NCBI RefSeq assembly: GCF_017566145.1
Contig: NZ_JABFCL010000001.1
Span: 124,001-188,000, forward strand
DNA length: 64,000 nucleotides
Source: Bittarella massiliensis (ex Durand et al. 2017)
GTDB lineage: Bacteria; Bacillota; Clostridia; Oscillospirales; Ruminococcaceae
Direction of reading: 5' to 3'
Within the stretch, counting starts at the first letter, position 1. The number at the start of each line of letters is the position of its first letter. This document shows positions 18,826 to 26,715 of the stretch, piece after piece. Below the pieces are notes generated by a model, which did no database searches, was not told the DNA's origin, and was given only the letters and a program-made list of their open reading frames with translations. The translations under genes were made by a program, and so were the position numbers.

Positions 18826-18869
18826 AATTATACTTCCTCCTAATTTTGTCACAGACAATTATCTTTGTA

Positions 18870-18899
18870 ATTATATCACACCAATTCGGCCAATTGCAA
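18870..18899 (-). promoter_or_regulatory. tig-clpP-clpX promoter
   Basis: Minus-strand TTGCAA (18894-18899), an 18-bp spacer, and TATAAT (18870-18875), about 45 bp upstream of tig. Confidence 0.72.
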
Positions 18900-18971
18900 C
18901 CGGCCCAGGGGCGGATTCTCACCTTTTTCGCCGCTTTGGCGGCAAAATGGCAGTTTGCGAGGCGCTGTCCG

Positions 18972-19658
18972 TCACGCCTTGACGCACAGCGGGCAGAAGT
19001 GCAGGGCATCGGCGGAGACCAGGCGAAAGGCGATTCCTTCGTAGTCCCCCTCGAAAGCCCACTGGATGGCCTTGCCGTGGAGGTGGCCGTAGTAGCACTG
19101 GGAAATCCCCCACTCCCCCATCAAGTCGATGGTCTCTTGGGAGAGAAAGTCCCGGTAGACGGGCGGGTAGTGGAGAAAGAGGAGGATGGGCAGAGCGGGA
19201 TCGGCCGTTTCCAGCGACATCCGAATCCGCCCCAGTTCCCGGGCGCGGATCTTGGCGTCATGGGGGTCGGTGTCCTCGAAAAACCAGCTTCTGCTGCCGC
19301 AGATGTTGACCCCCTCCACCTGATAGCTCTCGTTGGAGAGGACGGAGAGGGTGGAAAACCCCTGTGCGGCGAGAAAGCCGTCCATCTTGTTTTTGGTGGA
19401 CCACCAGTAGTCGTGATTCCCTTTCAGCAAGATCTTGCGGCCCGGCAGGCCGTCGAGAAAGGCAAAATCGGCAGCCGCCTCCTCCAGTGACATGGCCCAG
19501 GACACGTCTCCGGGGATCACCACCGTGTCGCCGTCCGAAACGGTATCGCGCCAATTTTTTTCAAGTTTGGGCAGATAGCCCGACCAGCCGGGAAAAACAT
19601 CCATCGGCTTGCCGCTGGCCAGCGACAGATGGGGGTCGCCCAGCGCAAAAATACTCAA
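18972..19658 (-). CDS. Calcineurin-like metallophosphoesterase (COG1768 type)
   Basis: 228 residues. Metal-binding motifs: GDPHLS, PGDVSWA, KGNHDYWW, a histidine in LFLHYPP, and the final YYGHLHG. The pattern fits the predicted phosphohydrolase group COG1768; the substrate is not known. The start is TTG at 19656-19658 with an ideal AAGGAGGAGGG site; the in-frame upstream ATGs lack one. It is on its own between tig and a plus-strand DUF1540 gene. Confidence 0.85.
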   Translation of the reverse strand: MSIFALGDPHLSLASGKPMDVFPGWSGYLPKLEKNWRDTVSDGDTVVIPGDVSWAMSLEEAAADFAFLDGLPGRKILLKGNHDYWWSTKNKMDGFLAAQGFSTLSVLSNESYQVEGVNICGSRSWFFEDTDPHDAKIRARELGRIRMSLETADPALPILLFLHYPPVYRDFLSQETIDLMGEWGISQCYYGHLHGKAIQWAFEGDYEGIAFRLVSADALHFCPLCVKA

Positions 19659-19762
19659 ATTTTCCCTCCTCCTTTTCCCTGCCATAAAAGCGGCCCCGAA
19701 CAGATACACTTTTAAAGAGGGCTGATGTACACGGTCTCACAGAAATTTGCCAAAGGGTGTGG

Positions 19763-19939
19763 ATGCGCGTGAAAAAGAGCAAGCCCGGACCCATTCCACA
19801 GGTCGTCTGCGACGTGGAAAACTGCATTTACAATCGCGACCGGCGCTGTACAGCGGCAGATATTCAGGTGGGGCCGCACTTTGCCTGTTCCTGCTGCGAC
19901 ACCATCTGTTCCACCTTTCACCCCAGGGAGGGAGAATAG
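19763..19939 (+). CDS. DUF1540 small cysteine-rich protein
   Basis: 58 residues. The cysteine pattern VVCDVENCIYN, RCTAADI and CSCCDTICSTF is the DUF1540 signature; the family is frequent in Clostridia and often occurs in spore formers, but has no assigned biochemical role. The start is uncertain: ATG at 19763 follows AAGGG; a GTG lies two codons upstream. The gene is the only plus-strand gene in the first 36 kb, diverging from the phosphoesterase and converging on thrC with a shared terminator. Confidence 0.82.
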   Translation: MRVKKSKPGPIPQVVCDVENCIYNRDRRCTAADIQVGPHFACSCCDTICSTFHPREGE

Positions 19940-19974
19940 GTGGCAGAGAACCTGAAATTCTGCAAAGACCCCTC

Positions 19975-20003
19975 AAAAAAGGGCGGCCTTGCCGCCCTTT
20001 TTT
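19975..20003. terminator. Bidirectional terminator between DUF1540 gene and thrC
   Basis: GGGCGGC-CTT-GCCGCCC flanked by A6 and T6, serving both converging genes. Confidence 0.9.
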
Positions 20004-20017
20004 CTGTCCGGTACCCG

Positions 20018-21505
20018 CTAGATGTTGAGGACCGCTTTGACCCAGCCGAACATCTCGCCGGGCATGCAGCAGTCGCCAAAGCGAATGGGTTTATCCCGCA
20101 GGGCCTTGAGGGCCACCGGGGCCGGAGCGCCGCTTCTCTCCTCCAGCGAGGAGAGGATGGAGAAGTCGTTTTTCCCCGGCAGTTCGCCGCCCAGCGCCTC
20201 CAGCACACTGGCCGGGAACTTGTAGGGGCTGGCGGTGGAGACCACCACCGTGGGGGTCTTATCCCCGGTGGCTGCCCGGTACTCGCCGTACACTTTAAAG
20301 GCCACAGCGGTATGGGGGTCGCAGAGGTAGCCCGAGCGGTCGTAAACCTCTTTGATGGCAGCCGAGGTCTCGGCGTCGTCAGCGCAGCCGGCGGCAAAAC
20401 TCTCCTTGAGCCGGCCCAGCATCTCCTCTTTCACCGCGAAGCGGCCGGAGTCGGACAGGTCGCGGTAGAGGCGGCCGATCAGCCCGTCGTCCCGCCCGGA
20501 GAGGAGGTAGAGGAGCCGCTCCAAGTTGGAGGAGACCAGAATGTCCATCGACGGGGAGAGGGTGGTGTAAAAGGGGCGGTTGCGGTCGTAGCGCCCCTCG
20601 CGCAGGAAGTCGGTGAGCACGTTGTTGCGGTTGGAGGCGCAGATGAGTTTGCCGACGGGGACCCCCATCTCCTTGGCAAAATAGGCGGCGAGGATATTGC
20701 CGAAGTTCCCGGTGGGGACGGCAAAGTTGACCGGCTCCCCCATGGCGACCTGGCCGGCCCGGCACATCTCCAGATAGGCGTATACATAGTAGACGATCTG
20801 GGGCGCCAGCCGGCCCCAGTTGATGGAGTTGGCGCTGGAAAAGCGCATCCCCTTGGCAGCCAACTCAGCCGCAGCGTGTCCGTCGGTGAAAATCCGCTTC
20901 ACCCCGGTCTGGCAGTCGTCAAAGTTGCCGTCCACCCCGCAGACGTGTACGTTCTCCCCCGCCTGGGTCACCATCTGCCGCTTTTGCATGTGACTGACCC
21001 CGTCCTGGGGGTAGAACACGGCGATCTCGGTGCCCGGCACGTCGCAAAAGCCCTCGAGGGCGGCCTTGCCGGTGTCGCCGGAGGTGGCCACCAAAATGAG
21101 GATGGTCTTGCCGTCGCCCGCCTTTTTGTTGGCCACCGTCAGCAGCTGGGGCAACATCTGCAGGGCCATATCCTTAAAGGCGCAGGTGGGGCCGTGCCAG
21201 AGCTCCAGCACCTGAAGGCCGTCTTTTAACGCGGCCAGGGGGGCCTCTCCCTCGGGGAACTTGCTGCCATAGGCCTTTTTCACGCAGGTGTCAATCTCCT
21301 CCTGCGAAAAGTCGGTCAGGTAACGGGACAGAACGGCAGAGGCCACCTCCTGGTAGCTGCTGCCCTGCAGCTGGGCCAGTTCTCCCGGCGCAAAGGCGGG
21401 AATTGTCTCCGGGACAAACAGGCCGCCGTCTTTTGAGATGCCCTGCAAAATCGCCTCGGAGGACGACACCTGCAGCGACGAATCCCTTGTACTGCTGTAA
21501 CGCAA
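20018..21505 (-). CDS. thrC: Threonine synthase
   Basis: 495 residues of the long ThrC type. The N-terminal RYSSTRD and the PLP-binding lysine in CAFKDMALQML are characteristic; SGDTGKAALEGF binds the phosphate. It converts O-phosphohomoserine to threonine. The start is TTG at 21503-21505, giving the family's usual (M)RYxSTR N-terminus, with GAGGTGAG four bases upstream. No hom or thrB lies next to it. A promoter-like sequence sits about 280 bp upstream. Confidence 0.95.
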   Translation of the reverse strand: MRYSSTRDSSLQVSSSEAILQGISKDGGLFVPETIPAFAPGELAQLQGSSYQEVASAVLSRYLTDFSQEEIDTCVKKAYGSKFPEGEAPLAALKDGLQVLELWHGPTCAFKDMALQMLPQLLTVANKKAGDGKTILILVATSGDTGKAALEGFCDVPGTEIAVFYPQDGVSHMQKRQMVTQAGENVHVCGVDGNFDDCQTGVKRIFTDGHAAAELAAKGMRFSSANSINWGRLAPQIVYYVYAYLEMCRAGQVAMGEPVNFAVPTGNFGNILAAYFAKEMGVPVGKLICASNRNNVLTDFLREGRYDRNRPFYTTLSPSMDILVSSNLERLLYLLSGRDDGLIGRLYRDLSDSGRFAVKEEMLGRLKESFAAGCADDAETSAAIKEVYDRSGYLCDPHTAVAFKVYGEYRAATGDKTPTVVVSTASPYKFPASVLEALGGELPGKNDFSILSSLEERSGAPAPVALKALRDKPIRFGDCCMPGEMFGWVKAVLNI

Positions 21506-21864
21506 TCTGCTCACCTCTTCAATTTTCCAGGTCCGGCGGCGCGAGGCCGCCCTCTTTTTCTTCCCCTGTCCCCTCCCTCCCACAGGCAGAAAACGGGGGC
21601 AAATCGGCTGCTGACTGCCCTTTGCGGGCGGCGGGAAAGAGGGTGCAGAGCCCTCCCCCGCCCACAGCCAATTGTTCGCTATTATGCCACAAGCGCGCAG
21701 TGGTATTTGGCCATGGGGTGGGGAGCAAAGGTCGTTTGCGCACCCGCCCGGCCAGCCCGGTATAACAGCCGTTGGCGGTTATTATACCATAAACCACAGG
21801 CCATGAGAAGTCGCCAATTTTTTCGGATAGAGGATTCTCCCCGCCAAATTCTATTCCGTCCCCC
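21506..21864 (-). promoter_or_regulatory. thrC leader region with possible promoter
   Basis: Noncoding stretch of 359 bp. On the minus strand TTCTCA, 17 bp, TATAAT (at 21781-21786) could start a transcript with a long leader. The leader has GC-rich inverted segments (about 21620-21665) but no T-box motif and no threonine-rich leader peptide. Confidence 0.4.
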
Positions 21865-22785
21865 TCAAAAAGAGGACAGCCTTCTCTCAAAAAAGGCGGC
21901 GGCGTTGTCAAAAAAGATGGCCTGTATCTGCTGCGGAGCGATTCCCCGCCGGGCCATGGCGTCGGCCAGGGCGGGCAGGGCGGCGACATCTCGCAGCTGC
22001 TGCGGCATCTCAGCTCCATCAAAATCAGAGCCCAGGGCCAGGGTCTTTTCGCCCCCTAGGGCCAAAAAGTGGAGGGCGTGCTCGGCGATGTCGTCGGGGG
22101 TGGCGGGGCCGTCCTCCCGCAAGAAGCCCTGGTTGTAGTTGAGACCCACCAGCCCGCCCCGGTCGCGGATGACGGCAAACTGCTCATCCGTCAGGTTGCG
22201 GGGGTGGTTGCAGAGGGCTTTGGCGTTGGAGTGGGAGGCCACAATCGGCCCCTCTGCCACCGCCGCCAGGTCGTAAAATCCCCACTGGGAGAGGTGGGAG
22301 ACGTCGGGGAGGATACCCCAGCGCTCCATCTCCCGCACCGCCTCCCTGCCCAGCGGTTTGAGCCCCCGGTTCTCGCCGACGCCCCAACCCAGTTCATTCT
22401 CGCCGTTCCAGGTGATCGTCAGCATCTGCACCCCGTCCTCGGCCAGGGCCTGTATCCGCTCCAGCTTGCCGGCCAAGACAGCGCCCCCCTCCACCGTGAG
22501 GATGGGGCAGAGCCGCCGCTCCCCCCGGCGCAGAGCGGCCAGCTCCGCTCCCTCGCGCAACAGCGGCGGGGCGGATTGGGCGCGGTAGTAATCCACCGTC
22601 CGGCGGTAGTAGTCGTAAGCCGCCTCCCCCCGCAACTCGTCGGGGATAAAAACGGCAAAGCACTGGGCCCACCGCCCTAAATAGGCTCCCTTTTGCAGGG
22701 AGATCTCCAGCTCGTTCTCCGCCAACGACAGCCCTCTATTGCAGCAGGCGGTCAGGGTGTCGCAGTGCAGGTCAAACAGGTCCAC
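21865..22785 (-). CDS. Membrane dipeptidase (peptidase M19)
   Basis: 306 residues. Metal ligands of the renal-dipeptidase family are visible: HCD at 7-9, Glu in TVEGG, His in SHSNAKALC, and Asp in LGSDFDGAE. M19 enzymes hydrolyse dipeptides, including D-amino-acid-containing ones; no signal peptide is seen, so it is probably cytoplasmic. The start is GTG at 22785 with GGAGAGG upstream. It lies downstream of yraN in the lepB-rbgA-rnhB-yraN direction. Confidence 0.9.
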   Translation of the reverse strand: MDLFDLHCDTLTACCNRGLSLAENELEISLQKGAYLGRWAQCFAVFIPDELRGEAAYDYYRRTVDYYRAQSAPPLLREGAELAALRRGERRLCPILTVEGGAVLAGKLERIQALAEDGVQMLTITWNGENELGWGVGENRGLKPLGREAVREMERWGILPDVSHLSQWGFYDLAAVAEGPIVASHSNAKALCNHPRNLTDEQFAVIRDRGGLVGLNYNQGFLREDGPATPDDIAEHALHFLALGGEKTLALGSDFDGAEMPQQLRDVAALPALADAMARRGIAPQQIQAIFFDNAAAFFERRLSSF

Positions 22786-22806
22786 GGGCGCCCTCTCCTC
22801 TCTCGT

Positions 22807-23163
22807 TCAGCGAAAGGCATCTTTCAGGTGGTTGACCGACACCACCTCAAAGGCCTCGTCCACAATCACTTCCACCACGTCAAAGCGCACCTGCACGTCG
22901 TCGAGCTGCTGGGCGGCCAAAAAGACGTTGGTGGCCAGCTTGATCCGCTCCTGCTTTTGGCGGGTCACCGCCTCGGCCGGGGTGTAGAGGGCGTTTTGCA
23001 GCCGGGTCTTGACCTCCATAACCACCAATGTGTCCCCGTCTGCCACAACCAGGTCCAGCTCCCCGTAGCGACAGGCGAAGTTGGAGCGCAGGATTTGATA
23101 CCCCTTGCGCCGGGCCAGGCGGGCGGCCTCCACCTCCCCCAGAATGCCGGAGGTGGACTTCAT
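22807..23163 (-). CDS. YraN family (UPF0102) endonuclease-like protein
   Basis: 118 residues. The family core is clear: GEVEAARLARRKGYQILRSNF, CRYGELDLVVAD and VVMEVKTR, a PD-(D/E)XK-like E/D-ExK arrangement. Function is not firmly known; it commonly follows rnhB. I use the internal ATG at 23163, giving the usual length; an in-frame ATG at 23202 would overlap rnhB. Confidence 0.88.
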   Translation of the reverse strand: MKSTSGILGEVEAARLARRKGYQILRSNFACRYGELDLVVADGDTLVVMEVKTRLQNALYTPAEAVTRQKQERIKLATNVFLAAQQLDDVQVRFDVVEVIVDEAFEVVSVNHLKDAFR

Positions 23164-23180
23164 CCCCTTCCCCCGCTCCC

Positions 23181-23807
23181 TCACTGGGAGCGCCCCTTCC
23201 ATTTTTTGAGGAAGGTCAGCCGGTGGATCGGGGTGACCCCCAGCTGGGTCAGGGCCTGGTAGTGGGCCTTGGTGGGGTAGCCCTTGTGCCGGGCAAACCC
23301 GTAGCCGGGAAAGAGCTGGTCGTACTCCAGCATCAGCCGGTCCCGGGTGACCTTGGCGAGGATGGAGGCGGCGGCGATGCTGGCCGAGCGGGCATCCCCC
23401 TGGACGACGGCCTGACAGGGCACATTGGCGGGGGGACAGCGGTTGCCGTCAATGAGGGCCAGCTCCACCGGCACCCCCAGCCCGGCAATCGCCTGGGCCA
23501 TGGCCTGCATGGTGGCGTTTAATATGTTTATGTCGTCGATGATCTCGTTATCCACCAGCTGGATGCTGTATGAGAGGGCGTTCTCCCGAATCTCGTCAAA
23601 GAGCAGCTCCCGCCGCTTTTCAGTGAGCTTTTTGGAGTCGTTGAGCCCCGCCGGCAGATACCCCTCTGGCAGCACCACGGCGGCGGCGCAGACCGGTCCG
23701 GCCAGGGGGCCCCGCCCCGCCTCGTCCACCCCGCAAAGGGGTCCGAAGCGCTGGCGCAGGTCCCGGTCAAAGGCCAACAGCTCGGGGTGCAGGGCCGGGG
23801 CGCTCAC
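23181..23807 (-). CDS. rnhB: Ribonuclease HII
   Basis: 208 residues. Catalytic acidic residues appear in CGVDEAGRGPLAGPV (Asp and Glu), ALIDGNR and AASILAKVTRD. It removes RNA primers and misincorporated ribonucleotides from DNA. The GTG start at 23807 overlaps the rbgA stop as GTGA, so the two are coupled. Confidence 0.96.
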   Translation of the reverse strand: MSAPALHPELLAFDRDLRQRFGPLCGVDEAGRGPLAGPVCAAAVVLPEGYLPAGLNDSKKLTEKRRELLFDEIRENALSYSIQLVDNEIIDDINILNATMQAMAQAIAGLGVPVELALIDGNRCPPANVPCQAVVQGDARSASIAAASILAKVTRDRLMLEYDQLFPGYGFARHKGYPTKAHYQALTQLGVTPIHRLTFLKKWKGRSQ

Positions 23808-24703
23808 TGCGCCCCCTCCGCCAGGGGAGGCGTCTCCAGGGTAAAGCGGCCGATCTTCTGGCCCCGGTATTCGTCCACCAGCATGATGGAAGCCCGCTCG
23901 GTGTCGATCTCCCCGCCGGAGACGAGCATCCCCCGCTTGCGGCCGATGAGCTGCAGCACTGCAAAGCCGTCGGTGCAGGCGGCCAGGGCCTCGGGGTCCA
24001 GCTTGTAGCGGGATGCCAGCGCCTCGGGGTACTGGGCAGCAAGGATGTCGAGCAGCTTCATGGCGATGAACTCCATATCCATCACGTCGTCCTTGATGGC
24101 ACCGGTGAAAGCCAGTTTCTCCCCCACGGCGGGGTCGTCGAATTTGGGCCAGAGGATGCCGGGCATGTCAAGCAGCTCCAAGTCCTCGTCGATCTTGATC
24201 CACTGCTTGCCGCGGGTGACGCCGGGGCGGTCCTCCACCTTGGCGCGCTTGCCCCCGGCAATGCGGTTGATGAAGGAGGATTTGCCCACGTTGGGCACCC
24301 CCACCACCATCACCCGAATCTGGCGGCCGGTCATCCCCTTTTCGCGGCGGCGCTGCAAATACCCTTCCAGCGCGGCGAGGACGGCGGGTTTAAACTGCCC
24401 CAGTCCCCTGCCGTTCTTGGCGTCGATGGCGACGGCGGGAATTCCCTGGCCGCGGTACCACGCAATCCAGCGGCGGGTGGCCGCCTCGTCGGCCAGGTCC
24501 GACTTGTTGAGCAGCAGCAGCCGGGGCTTCTCCCCCACCAGGGCGTCGATCTCCGGGTTGCGGCTGGAGGCGGGGATGCGGGCGTCCACAATCTCGGCCA
24601 CCAAATTGACGTGGCGGAGATTTTCGGCGATGAGCCGGCGGGTTTTGGCCATGTGGCCGGGAAACCACTGAATGGTGTGCAGATCGTTTGGCATCTCCCT
24701 CAC
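23804..24703 (-). CDS. rbgA: Ribosome biogenesis GTPase RbgA/YlqF
   Basis: 299 residues with the circularly permuted GTPase order: G4 NKSD first, then G1 GVPNVGKSS, G2 GVTRG and G3 DMPGI. The N-terminal IQWFPGHMAK is the family hallmark. RbgA acts in late 50S assembly. The GTG at 24703 overlaps the lepB stop as GTGA; an ATG three codons later is an alternative. The rplS-lepB-rbgA-rnhB order is conserved in Firmicutes. Confidence 0.95.
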   Translation of the reverse strand: MREMPNDLHTIQWFPGHMAKTRRLIAENLRHVNLVAEIVDARIPASSRNPEIDALVGEKPRLLLLNKSDLADEAATRRWIAWYRGQGIPAVAIDAKNGRGLGQFKPAVLAALEGYLQRRREKGMTGRQIRVMVVGVPNVGKSSFINRIAGGKRAKVEDRPGVTRGKQWIKIDEDLELLDMPGILWPKFDDPAVGEKLAFTGAIKDDVMDMEFIAMKLLDILAAQYPEALASRYKLDPEALAACTDGFAVLQLIGRKRGMLVSGGEIDTERASIMLVDEYRGQKIGRFTLETPPLAEGAQ

Positions 24704-25284
24704 TCCACCTTTCCAAAGCCGCCAAAGGGCAGCAGTCTAAAATAGGCCTCGCCGACAATGTCCTGCTTGGCCACCTGGCCCAGTGAGGAGAAGCGGCTGT
24801 CCTCTGAGTGATTGCGGTTGTCCCCCATCACGAAGTAGTGGCCGGGCTGCACCTCCTGGGGGAAGGTCTCGTCCCCCCGCAGGGCGGTGGTCTCGTTGAT
24901 GTAGGGCTCGTCCAGGGGGACCCCGTCCACAAAGACGGTGCCGGAGTCGAAGTCGATGTTGACAGTCTGCCCCTCGGTGGCAATGACCCGCTTGATGTAG
25001 AGCTTTTCGTCCTCGTGGCTGTTGAGAACGACAATGTCCCCCTGCTCCACCTCGTAGAGGAAGGGGGAGATCAGCAGCACATTGTTGTTTTGGAGGGTGG
25101 GGAGCATGGACTCCCCGTCCACCCGGATGATGCGCACCACAAAGGTAAACACCAGCGACACCGCCACCAAAGAGAGGACGATGGTCTCGACCCAGCTGAA
25201 AAATTCGCGGTAGAGCGGCCCTGCCGGGGTCCGCTTGGGCATCTGCGGGCGCGATTTCCCCCGCTGCGCGACGGCGTGTTCCAT
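24700..25284 (-). CDS. lepB: Signal peptidase I
   Basis: 194 residues. A single N-terminal membrane segment (about 33-53) is followed by the Ser59-Lys98 dyad (GESMLPT and IKRV) and the family boxes FVMGDNRNHSEDSR. It removes signal peptides from exported proteins at the outer face of the membrane. The ATG at 25284 is chosen; a GTG three codons earlier is possible. It has a terminator upstream (rplS) and a strong hairpin in its leader. Confidence 0.95.
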   Translation of the reverse strand: MEHAVAQRGKSRPQMPKRTPAGPLYREFFSWVETIVLSLVAVSLVFTFVVRIIRVDGESMLPTLQNNNVLLISPFLYEVEQGDIVVLNSHEDEKLYIKRVIATEGQTVNIDFDSGTVFVDGVPLDEPYINETTALRGDETFPQEVQPGHYFVMGDNRNHSEDSRFSSLGQVAKQDIVGEAYFRLLPFGGFGKVE

Positions 25285-25316
25285 AAAAGGCACCGACCTT
25301 TCTCGACGAAAGTAAA

Positions 25317-25359
25317 GGCCGCCTGTCCCCTTGCCCTCGGGCCCTGGGGACAGGCGGCC
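25317..25359. other. 14-bp stem hairpin in the lepB leader
   Basis: GGCCGCCTGTCCCC pairs perfectly with its complement at 25346-25359 across a 15-base loop. On the minus strand it is followed only by TTTACTTT, so it may be a weak attenuator or an mRNA stabiliser in front of lepB. Confidence 0.5.
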
Positions 25360-25460
25360 CCATGTTTCTCGGTGTTATTGTACCATTTTCCGAGCCGCAA
25401 AAAAAGGGATTCACAGAAATTTCAAATCTCGCTCCTTGCCCCCCTCTGGGCGAACAAAGA

Positions 25461-25490
25461 AAAGAGCGGCCGGTTTGACCCGGCCGCCCT
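25461..25490 (-). terminator. Terminator downstream of rplS
   Basis: GCGGCCGG/CCGGCCGC stem (25466-25473 with 25480-25487) followed on the minus strand by CTCTTTTCTTT, 8 bp after rplS ends. Confidence 0.85.
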
Positions 25491-25497
25491 TTGCGGT

Positions 25498-25842
25498 TTA
25501 TCGGAGCTGCTCTTTGACCTTGGCGGCCTTGCCGACGCGGTCGCGCAGGTAGTAGAGTTTGCTTCTGCGCACCTTGCCGCGGCGAACGATCTCGACCTTT
25601 TCGACCTTGGGGGAGTGAATCGGGAAAACCCGCTCCACGCCGACGCCGTAGGAAACCCGGCGCACGGTGAAGGTCTCGTTGATCCCGCCGTGTTTGCGGG
25701 CGATGACGGTGCCCTCAAACACCTGGATACGCTCTCTCTGGCCCTCTTTGATCAACACGTGCACCCGAACGGTGTCGCCGATGTTGATCTCGGGGAGCTC
25801 GGATTTGAGCATCGAGTCGGTCATCAGTTTCATTGCATCCAT
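25498..25842 (-). CDS. rplS: 50S ribosomal protein L19
   Basis: 114 residues; the L19 motifs [24 protein letters not shown] and [28 protein letters not shown] are all present. L19 sits at the 30S-50S interface. The ATG at 25842 follows a perfect AAGGAGG; a much longer open frame upstream is only leader. It is transcribed with a 130-nt leader and closed by its own terminator. Confidence 0.98.
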   Translation of the reverse strand: MDAMKLMTDSMLKSELPEINIGDTVRVHVLIKEGQRERIQVFEGTVIARKHGGINETFTVRRVSYGVGVERVFPIHSPKVEKVEIVRRGKVRRSKLYYLRDRVGKAAKVKEQLR

Positions 25843-26007
25843 GATAAATCCTCCTTGGTTTTCCGACATTCTTGCTTCTTTTACATACCTTGCGGTGAGC
25901 AGAGGACTGCCTGGTTTCAGATGTTGACAGAAACCCCGCCGCCGGGCCCCGAGGCCCCACAGCGGAACATACTGCTGTATTTTACCACACCCTTCCCCCC
26001 TGTGCAA
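25843..26007 (-). promoter_or_regulatory. rplS promoter and structured leader
   Basis: Minus-strand TTGCAC (26002-26007), 17 bp, and TAAAAT (25979-25984) form the promoter. The 130-nt leader contains inverted segments (GGGGCC...GGCCC and GTTTC...GAAAC). An L19 autoregulatory leader is known in other Firmicutes; whether this one belongs to that family cannot be told by eye. Confidence 0.55.
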
Positions 26008-26055
26008 GGGGAAAACAGCCAGAAAGGGCAAAATGTTTGGCAAGACACGGCAATT

Positions 26056-26715
26056 TTAACAAAAGGGGGCTCCCGCCCCGTCGTAGAGGGCGGTGCGGCG
26101 GATAGAAGCGGTCTTGACCGCCTCGCCGCTCTGGGCGCAGTAGGCCTCGATGAGGAGGGCGGGGTTGAGGTTTTGCTGCCCCCCCGCGGCCAGTCGCAGG
26201 GAGAGAAGGGCCCGGCCCCCCTCCCCCTCTTCGCCGCCACAGGCGAGAACCAGGGGGCGGATGTCCACCTCTTTTGGGCCCTTCTTGCTGCGCTTGAGGG
26301 TCTTGATCTGGGGCTGCTGGGCAAAGGCCATAAACCGCCCGGCCAAACCCGGTGTCCCCTCGAGGGTTACCCGGTAGTCGGCGGCGGCGATCGCCTGCAG
26401 ATCCTGCTGGGGCAGGGCGGCGGCGAGCACCTGCAGCCCTGTGGGCAGGGCGGCGTTCAGCCGATCCTTCACCTCGTTTAAGGGCAGCTCCTCCACCAGG
26501 CGAAACTGCATGATCTCGCACTCGCTCTCCTGTCCCAGGGAGAGGGGCAGGGCGAAGGTGAGGTAGATGTGGGGGTTAAAGCCCTGGGTGTACCAGACCG
26601 GCAGCCCCGAGCGCTTGAGAGCCCGCGCCATGCACCGCACCAAATCCAGGTGGGAGATGTACTTGGCCAGCCCCTCCTTTTTAAACCACAGGCGTATTGT
26701 TTGCATCGTTTCCAA
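26056..26715 (-). CDS. TIGR03936/DUF2344 radical-SAM-associated protein
   Basis: 219 residues. The N-terminus (WFKKEGLAKYISHLDLVRCMARALKRSGLPVWYTQGFNPHI) is the DUF2344 signature. In many Firmicutes this domain is fused to, or follows, the B12-binding radical SAM protein, as here. Its function is unknown; the pair often occurs beside ribosome genes such as rplU-rpmA. The ATG at 26715 lies inside the upstream gene (35-bp overlap), which implies coupled translation. Confidence 0.88.
   Translation of the reverse strand: METMQTIRLWFKKEGLAKYISHLDLVRCMARALKRSGLPVWYTQGFNPHIYLTFALPLSLGQESECEIMQFRLVEELPLNEVKDRLNAALPTGLQVLAAALPQQDLQAIAAADYRVTLEGTPGLAGRFMAFAQQPQIKTLKRSKKGPKEVDIRPLVLACGGEEGEGGRALLSLRLAAGGQQNLNPALLIEAYCAQSGEAVKTASIRRTALYDGAGAPFC

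Noticed and set aside
21520..21720. A short leader peptide upstream of thrC (atggccaaataccactgcgc...)
   Set aside because: It has no ribosome site and no threonine codons, so amino-acid attenuation is not supported.
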